A stretch of 64,000 nt of DNA from Blastomussa wellsi (taxonomy: Eukaryota > Cnidaria > Anthozoa > Scleractinia > Plerogyridae). The notes beneath the pieces are model-generated. The model ran no database searches. It worked only from the letters and a program-made list of their open reading frames with translations, and was not told the DNA's origin. The DNA lies in contig OX393573.1 of assembly GCA_947652115.1 (NCBI GenBank), positions 7,031,434 through 7,095,433 on the forward strand, written 5' to 3'. This document shows, one piece after another, positions 26,802 through 38,877 of the stretch (positions are counted from its first letter, which is position 1; the number at the start of each line of letters is the position of its first letter). The position numbers were made by a program, and so were the translations under genes.

Positions 26802-27783
26802 AATGGCTTGGGACCCTCGATGACATTTGTAAGGGTGGGAGAGTATATATTTGAAGGATATACTGACCGAGACTGGCGTGAGTATAATAACCACTATGAT
26901 TGTCTTCTCTTGCGCTCCAGCGAAGGCTGAAGTTCGATAATTAGTGAAAATAGATCAAAAGAATGGATAATCAGTTTTATCGCCATTTAACCGCGAAGGA
27001 GTAGCATTTTCTAACGTCATCGCCTGGCTATAGCTAAGTCAAGTGATCGACGCGAACAAAACTAGACACGCCAACGCGAAAGGTTAGTCGATCAATGTTT
27101 TAAGAAAGCAAATTTCATCAGCTTAATGTTTCGTCCAGAAGAAAAGTGAAGCATCGGTCCAATATAGGATCTATCAGTAGACAGTTACATCACATTCTCT
27201 CCACACCTTTTCTCGAGCGGAAATAGACCACTCCTTGGTTTTGCAGCTGTAGTTGAACAGACAAGCAAACATACATACAGATAGGAAAACAGACATGCAA
27301 ACAGTCAAAGAAACATTCGTATTTCTCTACTATGGTAGCACTTTTTATAATGGCTGTAGCACATGTTCGATGTATCATAATTTTCCATAGCAATGCAATT
27401 TCTGTCAGCGAGTAGCCCTTTTGATAAGTTAACCTTCCTAATTCAGAACGTTTCTGTTTCAGATTCCGGCGGTTCCTACACAGATTCGGCTCACAGCTTC
27501 ATATTCTCGTTCAAAAATCATTATGGGCTGGAGCCATTCAAGCTACACGTCAAAATAACCCAATACGCCATATATGGGGTCAGCAGCTACGGACCATCAT
27601 TCGGCGCTGGTCAGGACATTTATATCGCCAACTCTGCAGGTTACAACACGAATTCTTACAGCAATTTGAGTCACAGTTATGTTCAAGTGGCGGGCTACAG
27701 ATATGGTTCTAGTAAAGCGCAAAGCCTGCTACAATTTCCAACCTCAAGAAGTCGAAGTATTTTACCAGAAGGATAAGAACTAA
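26802..27783 (+). pseudogene. Partial duplicate of the TLDc exons
   Basis: A copy of the last two exons of the TLDc gene at 62195-63214. The first part (26802-26877) matches the end of exon 9 from the block SLGPSVTFVRVGEYIF to the splice donor. The second (27463-27783) matches exon 10 from its acceptor to the stop. An 11-base deletion near 27732 shifts the frame; the next frame then restores the ending EVEVFYQ. The intron is kept, though not conserved, so this is a DNA-level duplication, not a processed copy. No upstream Ig or Sushi exons accompany it. It could be a terminal exon pair captured by another gene, but the frameshift argues for a pseudogene. Confidence 0.85.
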
Positions 27784-28118
27784 TATAATTTGAACTACAA
27801 AAGGACATTCACTTTACAATCTCTTGTTAATTTTACATAAAAAGGCTCGGTCACGCCTTTTTGGCTCCCCAGAGAGTGCAACCTTGCCGTTGGTTGGGGG
27901 GGGGGGGGGGCGCTTGCGTTTCTCTATGACCCAGAGCGCTATGCTGGCGGGAGACTCGTCTCCTGGCAGGGCCACCCAAGCCAGACAGGTCGAAGGGTAG
28001 AGACCAGACGAAGAGCACTCACTGGCCCTCCAGGCTGGGGGTTTGAATTGGGCTAACAACCCGGTCCTGTAAAAGACAGCCTGTTACAGAAACCGCAACA
28101 ACATATTCTGAAAACAAC

Positions 28119-31100
28119 ATGGTCGAGGAAGAGTCCCCTCTAGTAGAGCCCATGGCGCGAGCTGGAGAAAGCCTTCGGGAAGCCAGTGCACCGACAACTC
28201 TTCTGACGACCAAAGCCAAGACCAGGATAGGGACCTGGAACATCAGAACCCTGTATGAGACCGGAAAAAGTGCAAAAGTGTGTAGAGAGATGCATAGGTA
28301 CAACTTGAAGATCTTAGGCCTATGTGAGACAAGATGGACTGGAACAGAACGGACAAGACTGACGAACGGAGACACCATCATCTACTCCAGGCAGGAAGAC
28401 AGCCAACCTCACATTCATGGAGTAGCGCTGCTGATGACACCTGAGGCAATGCGAGTACATGCTGTCCTGGGAACCAGTATCACCAAGGATTCTCACTGAA
28501 AGAGTCAACTCGAAGGGCAGGAAGGTCACCATCATCCAGTGCTACGCTCCTACAAACGCAGCAGTTGGAGAGGTGAAAGAGGCATTCTACGAACAAATAC
28601 AAGCAATCATGGACAAAGCACCAAAGAGAGACCTGAAGATCCTCATGGGAGACCTGAATGCTAAAGTGGGATCAGACAACACAGACAGAGAACTCATCAT
28701 GGGCAGACATGGTACTGGAGAGCAAAATGAGAATGGTGAACTCTTCACAGAGTTTTGTACCTTCAATGACCTTGTGATTGGAGGCACTCTATTTCCCCAC
28801 AAGACATTCCACAAGACCACATGGATTTCCCCTGATAGCAAGACCGAGAATCAGATCGACTACATCACTATCGGCAGAAAGTGGAGACGAAGCCTGCATG
28901 ATGTTAGAGTGAAGCGCGGAGCGGACGCAGCATTGGATCACCACCTGGTTGTGGCAGTTTTCAAGACCAAGTTGAAAGCCTACAACGATCAAGCAGGAAG
29001 ACCACCTCACAAGTTCAACGTACATAGCCTGGAAGAGAAAGCAAAAGCGGAAGAATTCAAGGTCGAGCTGAGAAACAAGTTTAGCATCCTTTCCCTACTA
29101 CCAGAGGAAACAGTAGAAGAGCAATGGCAAAGTCTGAAAGAAGACAAGGAAACACAAAGAATGGCTAACAACGGAGACATGGACAGTGATCTCAGACAGA
29201 AAAGAGTTAAAGACCAGATCAACCAGACGCAAGACCAGGAAGAGAAGCAAGAACTACAGGCACGCTACTGGGAAATGAACCGGCAAGTGAAGAAGAGTGC
29301 GAGAAAAGACAAGAGATAGTTCATCGAGGAGCTGACTTAGGAAGCAGAAACTGCAGCAGGTCAAAGAAATATGAAGAGGCTGTATGAGATCACCCGAACA
29401 CTCTCTGGAAAGACCAGCAACCCAAGTCGCCCTGTCAAAGACAAGAACGGAAACATCATCATGGGCGAACAGGACCGGAGAGCAAGATGGGCTGAGCACT
29501 TTAAGGAAACACTCAACAGACCTGCACCACCAGCCTCACCAGACATCCTACCATCAACTGAGCTCCTAGACATCAACATCAACCCTCCCACCAAGACAGA
29601 AATCACCAAAGCCATCAAGTCCCTCAAGTCAGGCAAAGCAGCAGGTCCCAACGGAATACCACCAGAAGCATTGAAGGCAGACATCCAGGCCTCGACAGAG
29701 ATGCTACACCCACTCCTACATAAGATCTGGGAACAGGAGAAAGTTCCAGAGGACTGGAAGAAAGGCCATCTCGTAAAGCTGCCAAAGAAAGGGGACCTGT
29801 CATCCTGCAACAACTGGAGGGGAATCATGCTGTTGTCCATCCCGGGGAAACTATTGGCCAGAATCATCCTTGAGAGACAGAAGACTGCCCTCGACAAAAC
29901 ACTGAGGGGTGAGCAGGCAGGCTTTCGCCAAGAGAGATCATGCATAGACTACATTGCCACACTTCGGATCATCATCGAGCAGTCTCTGGAGTGGCAGACC
30001 CCCCTGTACACAGTCTTCGTCGACTTTGCAAAGGCTTTCGACAGTGTCGACAGAGACGTCATCTGGAGACTGGTGTATCACTACGGCTTTCCACCGAAAT
30101 TCGTCACCATCATCCAACAACTGTATGAAGATGCCACCTGTCAAGTCATCCACGACCGGAAGCTGACGGAACTCTTTACTGTACAAACTGGTGTCCGTCA
30201 AGGTTGTTTACTCTCGCCGACGATCTTTCTGGTGGTGGTAGACTGGGTCATGAGACAGTCTACAGCAAGCCGGAAGACAGGTATGCAGTGGACCTTTATG
30301 AAGCAGCTGGATGACCTGGACTTTGCAGACGACATCAGTCTTCTCTCCCACAAGCAGCAAGACACACAAGAGAAGCTATGTCGCGTGGCAACAGAAGCTG
30401 AAAAGACTGAGCTCCAAATCAACATCGGGAAGACTGAGGTCATGAGGGTCAACAACAAGCAGCAAGACCCAGTGCAACTCCATCAAGAAGACATCAAAGA
30501 AGTGGACAAGTTTGTTTAATAATAATAATAATATACAATATTTATAGAGCGCTAATTTCCAGTGGTCCAAAAGCGCTTTACATAATAAAAATAACAACAA
30601 AATCCTAAACCTACAAAACTACATTGTCATTCTATAAAAATTCCCAATGGAACAAAACCGCTTTACATAATAAACATAACAACAAAATCGTAAACCTACA
30701 AAACTACATCGCCATCCTATAAAAACATGGTTTACCTGGGCAGTATAGTCAGCAAAGATGGGGGAACAGACGAGGACATCAAGTGCCGAATAAACAAGGC
30801 GAGACACATCTTAACATCTTACGTCCACTCTGGAGATCAAAAGCCCTATCACTCCGCAACAAGATCCAGATCTTCAACACTAATGTGAAGTCAGTCCTAC
30901 TTTATGGCTCGGAAACGTGGCGTGTAACCAAGACCAACACCCACAAGCTTCAGACATTCATCATCAACAGATGTCTCAGAAACATCCTTAACATTACGTG
31001 GCCAGAAGTTGTCTCCAATGAACAACTTTGGGACAGGGCAAGCCAAGCCCCAATTGAGATTGACATCAAGAAAAGAAAATGGGATGGATTGGCCACACTC

Positions 31101-31310
31101 TACGCAAGCCTACATCCAACGTCACCAGACAGGCTCTTGATTGGAACCCACAAGGAAAACGGAAAGTGGGCCGACCCAGACAGACTTAGCGCAAGAGTGT
31201 TGACGCTGAGGCGAAGGCCGCCAGAATGACTTGGGCCGAGCTGAAGAGGACCAGCCAAAACCGTGTTCGCTGGAGGAGTGCTGTTTTGGCCCTTTGTTCC
31301 CCAAGGAATT
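28119..31310 (+). pseudogene. RTE-like LINE endonuclease-reverse transcriptase, disrupted
   Basis: A single ORF broken by a few lesions. The endonuclease starts TRIGTWNIRTLYETGKSAKV (about 28218). A frameshift near 28455 leads into 28459 onward, with VTIIQCYAPTNAA, ILMGDLNAKVG, GGTLFPHKTFHKTTWISPDS and DHHLVVAVFK. In-frame TAG codons lie at 29317-29319 and 29338-29340; the same frame then continues to 30519. RT motifs: LPKKGDLSSCNNWRGI, EQAGFRQERS, FVDFAKAFDSVDRDVIW, TGVRQGCLLSP and the catalytic DLDFADDISLL. After the 30519-30729 insertion the C-terminal part YLGSIVSKDGGTDED resumes, with another frameshift near 30817 and VLLYGSETWRVTK, ending ALCSPRN. Confidence 0.85.
30519..30729 (-). mobile_element. 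CR1/L2-like LINE tail inserted in RTE copy B, with target duplication
   Basis: GTTTA occurs at both edges (30514-30518 and 30730-30734), and removing the insert plus one copy restores the LINE frame (KFVYLGS). The left end is (TAA)n, so the tail points left. The interior has two imperfect units of about 95 bases starting AAAAGCGCTTTACATAATAA and AAAACCGCTTTACATAATAA. The tail resembles that at 8430-8480. Confidence 0.75.
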
Positions 31311-31330
31311 AAGAGGCATAACCATAACCA

Positions 31331-32610
31331 CGCCTTTTTTGATGAGTCTAAAACTGACACTGAAAAACTGTTGTCATTAGTATATGAGCCAATTTTAAAA
31401 GCGGCAATCCTTCTCCCAACGGCAGTTCCCTCGGCATGCCATTTTTTGGAAAATATTCGATCTCATTAAATTGATTACAAGATTCAATGCCTCATTTCCT
31501 TAACGCTAAGAAGTGGTCAAATGCCTTACGCTTCGGCCGGTTGCGTAACGGTTACGGTCAGTCGATATCAATTTTAATCAATTCCTATTAATGATGGGTG
31601 GGGGATTCTTAATTACCAATTTGTCCTGAACGTTTTGCTAAGGAAGGTTTTTATCACTCGTGGTTTGAATATCAGACCTCCTACGTACCGATAAGCGTTT
31701 TGCAGAGGTTTGTTCCATCGAAGAGTCCCTCAAAAGTTTAGAAATCACGGTCATATTTGAACAGTCATTTGACCAGCCCTACAAAACCTTCCAAAACTCG
31801 CATGCATCAAAATACCGCATTGACTGATGTCTTAGCAACTGCTCTAAATTTAAAACACCTAGCAACGTTTTTATTTTGTGAAGGCAACGTAACTCGCAAC
31901 TTCTTCATTGACTGATGAAAATTCTTCAACGTGTGACCGTTGAAAAATGATTTCGCTGACAGAATCAAATGCCCAAAGGGACTGAGGAGGGTGTGGGAGA
32001 GAACGTATTTGGAATTGCCCGATATCTATTGAAAAATTGGTAACTCTTTGTTTAAGCCAATAAATTGCGGTATATTATGAATTTAAAAAATCAGAATCTG
32101 TCTTAGCATAAAGAGGGTTATGAGATACTATTTTCAAATAAAGTGAATTAATTCAGTGTCCTTACCGAGGTGAAAGTTTGGGCTCTACCTTTTACACACT
32201 TCGATGTAAAGTTGGATCTCTCACTAAAACGACTTAAAGGCAACACCTTCACGAGAACAAGATGCTGTGCAGTAGTTTTTGCGGAAACGAGTAGCGTTGG
32301 CTAACATATATAGGGTTAGCATGACTGTAGTAAAGTTTCTTTCCAATATAATTTGCTAATACCTCAATTAATCAAGAAAAGGTATCCTAAATACCCAAAT
32401 TATATTGGTCGTATTAAAAAGGATGAGTTAACGCAATAGTACGTGATCTCTCAAACACAAGATCGATATCCTAGATAGATTTTATTACGCATCGCTACGC
32501 TACGGACAGAGAGCTGTCAAATTACGAATTCAAAGGAAACAGACCCCGCACAAAACTGGTTTTGCGTACTATTTTATTCGAAATAGCATGGAAGTGTGGT
32601 TCATAACCGC
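31331..32610. other. Non-coding stretch with a dispersed repeat
   Basis: About 31610-31770 is copy 2 of the repeat at 9015-9180, in the same orientation. No gene is recognised in the rest. Confidence 0.5.
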
Positions 32611-32710
32611 TGCAACCAGAGGGTTTTTTGCGTGAAACCATCACGGCTTCGCCGCTCAATGATAGCGCCTTCGCTACAAAAAAAAAACCCTCTGGCACCC
32701 AGGGTACAAA
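32611..32710. repeat. Short inverted repeat (MITE-like)
   Basis: CCAGAGGGTTTTTT at 32616 and AAAAAAACCCTCTGG at 32681 can form a stem around about 50 bases. A small hairpin-type element is likely. Confidence 0.55.
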
Positions 32711-33299
32711 CCGACCAGCATCTCTCGATCATACAAGTAAGGCAATTGTTTGCCTGCGGTAAACTAACTTCAAAAGGTGTTCCAGGAATTAATCTTTATT
32801 AGGTTGACGAGAATGCCTCCAAAAGCTTTGTACAACATCAGGAATTTCTCGCTATGAGAGCTTCTTAAAGAAATGCTCCACCAAACATTGACTGCAACAA
32901 TGCGGATCAAGTCAACCCGGCACACAAGTTAAGATTGTACCTGAAGCAGTGGAGGGAAAGCAAGGCTAGTACGTAGCTCGCGTTCTACGTTACGTTCGTG
33001 CTGGTCAACAAATACTGAAACCCAGAGATAATGACGCAACTAGTTAGCTGCAATCTAGAGACTCCGAAGATCCGGGCGACTCAGAAGACGCTACAAAATC
33101 AGATTCTTCATAAATTGGCGGCTTTATCGAACACAGTTACGAGGTAATCTTTGTCCCAGTCGACATTGATGTCGAATGCGTTACAGTACAAAGCAAATAG
33201 AGGATTCGGGTATATATTTACTATAATGGTAGTTGGGGGGGGTGCGCATAATTTTTGGGAGATTAGGTGAGGGATCAGAGCTAATTTGATTCTCTCTGG
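32711..33299. other. No recognisable feature
   Basis: No ORF, RNA or repeat signal that I can support. Confidence 0.45.
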
Positions 33300-33645
33300 C
33301 TATCTTGAGTCACTCATCGATACTGAGAGCAGCGAACTTCTGACATTGGTCTGACCAGCGAGGGGAGTTTCGACACATCCAACATTTGTGCCAAGTTGTG
33401 CTGCCTTTGCCGCTATCATCTCTAAGGAAATGATTAACTGAACGTTTGCTCGAACTGTGACACGCATGCGTGACTTCATCCCTACAGTCATCCAATCTAT
33501 GAGCCCTTGCAATGTCAGTTTTTTGCCTTCTCGTCCCAGTTCTCTTGACTACACTTTCCGATCGTCCATCGGGCAACGCGTCTAATTTCCACACAGGTCT
33601 AAAGCACGTGGGTAAAATCAACCATTTATCCATCAGCCCAGCGTA
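33300..33645 (-). pseudogene. BEL/Pao-like retrotransposon relic
   Basis: The minus-strand frame contains CRDEVTHACHSSSKRSVNHF, then CWMCRNSPRWSDQC and KFAALSIDE. Cys-rich blocks of this form with a following FxALxxDE segment occur in the gag/protease junction of BEL/Pao elements. It ends in a stop, and no protease or RT follows. Family recognition is from pattern only. Confidence 0.5.
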
Positions 33646-33773
33646 TCAGCAAAGAAATCGAATTGTTATGGTCCAAGAAAAAATGGTTCTCGGATGAAGT
33701 AATGACTGGACTCGGAATCGCGTTTAATCTAATTTATTCGATCTATGAGAAACAATAGCGAGAGATTCGTTAA

Positions 33774-33935
33774 GGGCGCGTTCGTTTGGGATCAATCCGG
33801 AATAAGAATAATTGGAATAATGCGAGTAAGCGTTTGTTTGGGAGCTATTCTCATTCCGGAATACCTGGATTTCCATTCCGGCTATTCTACTCCCAGGAGC
33901 AGAATAGCCGGAATATATTCCAAACGAACGCGCCC
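33774..33935. mobile_element. MITE with TAA target duplication
   Basis: 162 bases. The ends are GGGCGCGTTCGTTTGG and its exact complement. TAA flanks both sides (33771-33773 and 33936-33938). The interior repeats ATTCCGG-type blocks in both orientations. PIF/Harbinger-like by duplication length only. Confidence 0.78.
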
Positions 33936-34259
33936 TAAATTACATGCGGTAAATCTGAAATTACAATTCTCAAAATCCAACTGGTCACAAAACAAGTCAC
34001 TTACTTCTGTGGCGATATCCAATCAAAACTAGTCCAGTATTAAAAAGGTCAGCAAAACTGGTCAGCAGATCAAACAGAAAAAAAAACGCTTCAGGTTACT
34101 GACGTTTAATTTATTTCGCAAACGTGTCACTTTAAACAGAAAGATCAGCTCACTTAGCGATTACGCTAAAATCAAATGTCAATCAACTCAATTAAGTGTC
34201 AATCAGCAAAACGCCAACTTTTAACAAATTTCAATAAAAATACTTCTGTAAAACTAATT
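33936..34259. other. Probable LINE remnant left of Gypsy 2
   Basis: The last bases (34240-34264) continue in frame with the LINE peptide right of Gypsy 2. The rest has no recognisable feature. Confidence 0.4.
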
Positions 34260-34264
34260 CTCTC

Positions 34265-34407
34265 TGTAGTATCCCGCCCGGATGATTCGGATTTAACCAG
34301 TAACTACTCGGATTAAACCAACGCACATTGACTCAACGGTTTAATGGCGGACAACGTGTTCAGTCCACAACCACATGCACGCATGCGCCAATGGGTAATA
34401 CACTACA
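34265..34407 (-). repeat. Gypsy 2 3' LTR
   Basis: Direct repeat of 38730-38872. Confidence 0.95.
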
Positions 34408-34643
34408 ATCCCTCCTTTGTTTGAAGTAAATCCTGAACTGAGAAACTAGTGTGTGAAAATGGTTGCCGTACAATGAGGGATCTATAAGACCAAAGTTCTC
34501 CTAGATGACAACAATCCTTTTTTTTTTTTTAACGATAACTGGAACATATAAAAAACATAGCGAAATGTTCATATAGTATTGGCTATCCTTATGTCGTAAC
34601 ATTACAAAGTCCTTAATCAAACTCGTCCGATGAAGTTCTGTTT

Positions 34644-37600
34644 TTAAGACATAACAAAGTCCTTAAATCGCGCTGGCAATGTTCTAGGCCTGGTAGATCT
34701 GCGTACAGTGTCTTTGAGGGCGTCAGGTTCTGCCGCACTCGCGACCACTGTCTGTGTGTGAGTCTCTCCCAAATGTTCGTCACTTTCAGTTACACTTGGT
34801 TGTGCTTGATGTCCAGTAGAACCATTTGAGTCAGAAGGAGGTGGAGACATCTCGCTTTCTGGCATATTATTCCGTTCAAGAAATTTCTTTACATGGCTAG
34901 AGTTTCTCTTGTACTGGACACCATCGGGTGATTGCACTACTACACTGTTGCCTGACTTGTCTAGTACACGGTATGGTTCTGGCCTAAAGGTTGGCGTCAA
35001 CTTGTTTTTCCGCTCCTGTTTTAACAATACTGTGTCACCTTCTTTCACGTCGCTTTCGCGGGCACAGCGTTTCTCATCAGCATACATTTTTCCTTTTTCC
35101 TTGGCTTCACTGTCTCTATCACGTACTTCTTGGTCATCTGCTGGAAATTCTTCAATCCCAGGTATGCGGGTTCACAGCTTTCTACGGAACAGGAGTTCTG
35201 CAGGGCTTACTCCAGTGGTACTGTGTGGAGTCGTCCTGTACATTATTAGGTAAGACCTAAGTTCTCCTTTCCAATTTCTCTTTTCGATTTGTGCAATCTT
35301 TATCCTTTTCAGTAGGGAGCGATTCTGTCTCTCTACTTCTCCGTTTGCCTGGGGCCAAAGTGGAGTGACTCGTCTGTGCGCAATGCTTTTTTCTTCAACA
35401 AAGTTACGGAATTCTTCATTTATGAACTGTGGCCCATTATCTGTAGTAATACTCACAGGCAGTCCATGAGTAAGGAATATTTTCTTCAGACTTGCAATGA
35501 CTTTGTCAGCAGTTGTAGACCTCAAGACTTCTACTTCCATATAGCGACTATAGTAATCAACAACTACAAGGAGATGATCTCCTGATGGCAGAGATGGAGT
35601 CATAAAGTCTGCTGAGATGTGTTGCCATGGACCGGAGGGCAATTCAGTCCTCTTGAGGGGTTCTGGCGGCTTAGGCATACTGACCATCTGGCAGGGATGG
35701 CAGGTCTTGCAAAACATTTCTGCGTCTTTGTCACAACCTGGCCACCATACTTTTGTACGAAGTCTGCGCTTCATGGACACTATCCCTGGATGACCCTCGT
35801 GTGCAAGATGCAGAACTCGATCGCGTAAGCTTGAAGGAATAATGATCCGAGTTCCCCGCAACACTAATTTTCCTATGACGGAAAGTTCATTTCTGACCAG
35901 CAAGTATCGCCTGTTCTCAAGTTTGTGCCACTGTCCCGTTTGCACACATTTTCGTACATTTGACAGTTCTCCATCCGTATCTGAGGCACGTTCGATCTCT
36001 CGCGTAGACAAGGCTTGTGGAGTTGCCTTTTCTGCGACAAACCTGACATACTCTTCTGCTTCAGAGCTAAGATCAGCGTTTGCTCGGCTTCTTGTAAGAC
36101 GAGACAAAGAGTCCGCGATGTTTTCTTTCCCAGATATGTGTCTGACAGTGAAACGATAGGGTTGGAGTCTTAACACCCAACGATTAACTCTCGCACTGGG
36201 TTGCGACTTCTTCGAGTAAATGAACTCCAAAGGCTTGTGGTCAGTTAAAATTTCAAAATCAGTTCCGTACAGATACATGTGCAGCCTTTCACATGCCCAT
36301 ACAATTCCTAGAGCCTCTTTCTCGGTCTGTGAATACCGTTTTTCCACTTCTGTCAAACTGCGGCTGGCATAGCAAATCACTCGCTCCACACCATTCTATA
36401 CTTGTACTAGGACAGCACCTAGGCTGACGGGGCTGGCGTCAGTTATGACACGGGTTTTTGCGGTACTGTCAAAGTAACCCAGGGTTGTCGTTTTGGCCAA
36501 CCTCTTCTTTAGCTCATTGAAAGCTACGTCTTGCTCTTCTCCCCAGGAGAAATGAACATCTTTCCTTGTAAGTTTCCTGAGAGGTTCCGATACTGTTGCG
36601 AGATCAGGAATGAACCTTGCACAGAAGTTCACTAGGCCTAAGAAGCTACGCACTTCTGTTGCTGATTCTGGTTGCCTGGCTTCTGTCACTGCTTCAACTT
36701 TCGACTGGGTTGGTCCAATCCCTTGCGCAGAAAGTAAGTGACCCATGAACTCAAGTTCAGACATGTGAAATTTACACTTCTCTTTGTTCAGCGTTAACCC
36801 CCTATCCTGGATTCTCTCCAGTGCCTTTCCGAGTCGCCTGTCATGCTCATCTGTTGTCTGCCCATGCACAATGATGTCATCATGTATGTTTCTCACACCA
36901 TCACAGCCTTCTAAGACTTGCTGAATTACTCTCTGATACATTTCAGGTGCACAACTGACTCCAAACATTAGCCTTTTATACCTGAAAAGTCCCTTGTGGG
37001 TGGTAAACGTGGTAATTGGCCTGGAAGCCTCACTCAATTCCACTTGATGGAATGCCCACTTGATGTCCAGTTTACTAAAAACAGTACTTCCATTAAGGTC
37101 ATGAAGGACTTCGTCAACAGTCGGAATGGGGTGTCGTTCCCGTACAATAGCACTGTTCGCCTGTCTCATATCCACACAAAGGCGGATGTCGCCATTTGGT
37201 TTAGGCACAACAACCACAGGTGAAATCCAGGGTGTCGGACCCTCTGCTTTCTCAATTACATCAAGATCTACAAGCTCATTAAGCTTCTGTTCCAAATTGT
37301 CCCTCAAACTGAATGGTACACGACGCACAGGTTGGGCTACAGGTTTAACACTTTCATCAATGGGGATATCCAACTGAAAATCCTTCAACTTTCCCAGCCC
37401 TTCAAAACATAATTTGTACTTGTCAAATATGTCCTCTTGTTTCAGAACATTAACTCCAACTTCTTCACCAAGGCGCAAAACATTTAGTTGCGTAGCTGTC
37501 TCTCTTCCTAGCAATGCTTGGCCTTCTCCCTCGATAACAGTAAATTCTGCTTCTGCAGCAGCATTTCCTACAGTTACGGTTGCAACGAAACAACCTGCCG

Positions 37601-38705
37601 TCTTCAACGGTTGAGCACTTCCATATGGGTACAGTTTCTTGTTAGATTTCATTGATACACACTTCACTTTATTTGACTTTAACTCCTCCCACAGCTTGCG
37701 GTCAATAACATTACAGCTAGCTCCTGAGTCAACAATCATGGCAACATCGGGTACACCACCGACATTTACTAGAACCATAGGCTGTTTCCCATCAACAATG
37801 GTAAATGCATACTCGCTATCTGAACTATCCTCGAAGTTAATCTGGTTTACTGGTCTTTTTGAATCTTTTGGCCCTCTGGACTTCTCTCGTCTGGGCTTCT
37901 TCTCATTTGGATTTTTAACCTTTTTAGTTTTACAGCACTTTGCAAAATGGCCTACCTTGTGACATTTCCGGCATTCTTTGTTTCTTGCGGGACATCGCTT
38001 GTCATCCTGAGTGTGTCCAGCCATGTCACACCTGTAGCATCTCTTCACTTCAGGTTTCTCTTGGACGGAATTTAATCCTTCTTTCAATCCTTCCTTATCG
38101 TTTGAGCTCTCGATAGCTCCTGCTTGCCTGTCACTAGCTTCCATAGATCTTGCAGTATTTTGTAGCTGTTCTAGGGTCAGTCCTCGTCCTTTTTCCAGGA
38201 GTTTCCTTCGCAGACGACTGGAGATGCATTTCTCGATGACTTGATCACGAATATTTTCATCCTTCGCAGCGCCAAATTCACAGTAATCTGCCCTTTCTCG
38301 AAGCCTTGTAATAAACTGATCGATACTTTCAGTAGGTAACTGAGCCATAGTCCGAAATAGATGTCTCTCATAAGGAACATTAATTTGGGGTGTGAAGTAT
38401 TGATCGAGTTGCTCCATCGCTATAGCTACAGTGTAAACAGTTTCACCTTCGCCAGGTTCTCGAGCTTCCGGAAACGTAAAGTAAACATCTTGCATTTGTG
38501 GCCCTCCACAATGAAGAAGAAGAGCTTTCTTTTGATCTGCATTCCGTACTCCTTTTCCAACGGCGAATAATTCGAATGATCGCTTCCATTTCTTCCATCG
38601 TGCTCCAACAGTTGTAGGATCTCCATGAATATCGAAGTTAGATATTCCACCTAAATCTGTAGTAATCGTGACAGCCATTCTCAAATAACAATACAAATCA
38701 TTCAA
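34644..38705 (-). pseudogene. Gypsy 2 gag-pol with two nonsense codons
   Basis: One reading frame from 38705 to 34644 encodes gag, zinc knuckles (CYRCDMAGHTQDDKRC and CRKCHKVGHFAKCC), protease (VDSGASCNVI), RT (FSKLDIKWAFHQ and IHDDIIVHG), RNase H (ITDASPVSLGAVL and LTDHKPLEF) and integrase (HEGHPGIVSMK with both His, then CKTCHPCQ; core TDNGPQFINEEF and ANGEVERQNR). TAG at 36398-36396 interrupts RNase H and TGA at 35174-35172 interrupts the part after the integrase core. The frame is kept across both, so each is a single nonsense change. It is otherwise a close relative of Gypsy 1 in layout. Confidence 0.92.
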
Positions 38706-38729
38706 TTAGTGTTTATCCTCGTCGCCAGT

Positions 38730-38872
38730 TGTAGTATCCCGCCCGGATGATTCGGATTTAACCAGTAACTACTCGGATTAAACCAACGCACATTGACTCA
38801 ACGGTTTAACGGCGGACAACGTGTTCAGTCCACAACCACATGCACGCATGCGCCAATGGGTAATACACTACA
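38730..38872 (-). repeat. Gypsy 2 5' LTR
   Basis: Direct repeat of 34265-34407. Confidence 0.95.
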
Positions 38873-38877
38873 CTCTC

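Larger units (their letters stand above)
27840..31330 (+). mobile_element. RTE-like LINE copy B, nearly full length
   Basis: A GC-rich leader (27840-28118, including a G-run near 27894-27911) precedes an endonuclease-RT ORF. The right end is just after ALCSPRN and a short CATAACCATAACC tail near 31325. A 211-base foreign insertion sits at 30519-30729. The order of domains equals copy A at 13600-21710. Confidence 0.85.
34265..38872 (-). mobile_element. Full-length Gypsy LTR retrotransposon 2
   Basis: LTRs of 143 bases at 34265-34407 and 38730-38872 start TGTAG and end CTACA and differ at one visible base. CTCTC flanks the element at 34260-34264 and 38873-38877, a 5-bp target-site duplication. 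The primer-binding-site region contains TGGCGACGAGGATA, as in Gypsy 1, and the polypurine tract reads AAACAAAGGAGGGA. It is inserted in an L1-like LINE remnant. Confidence 0.95.

Noticed and set aside
26802..27783. Functional second TLDc gene
   Set aside because: An 11-base deletion shifts the frame, the first half of exon 9 is missing, and no upstream domain exons were found.
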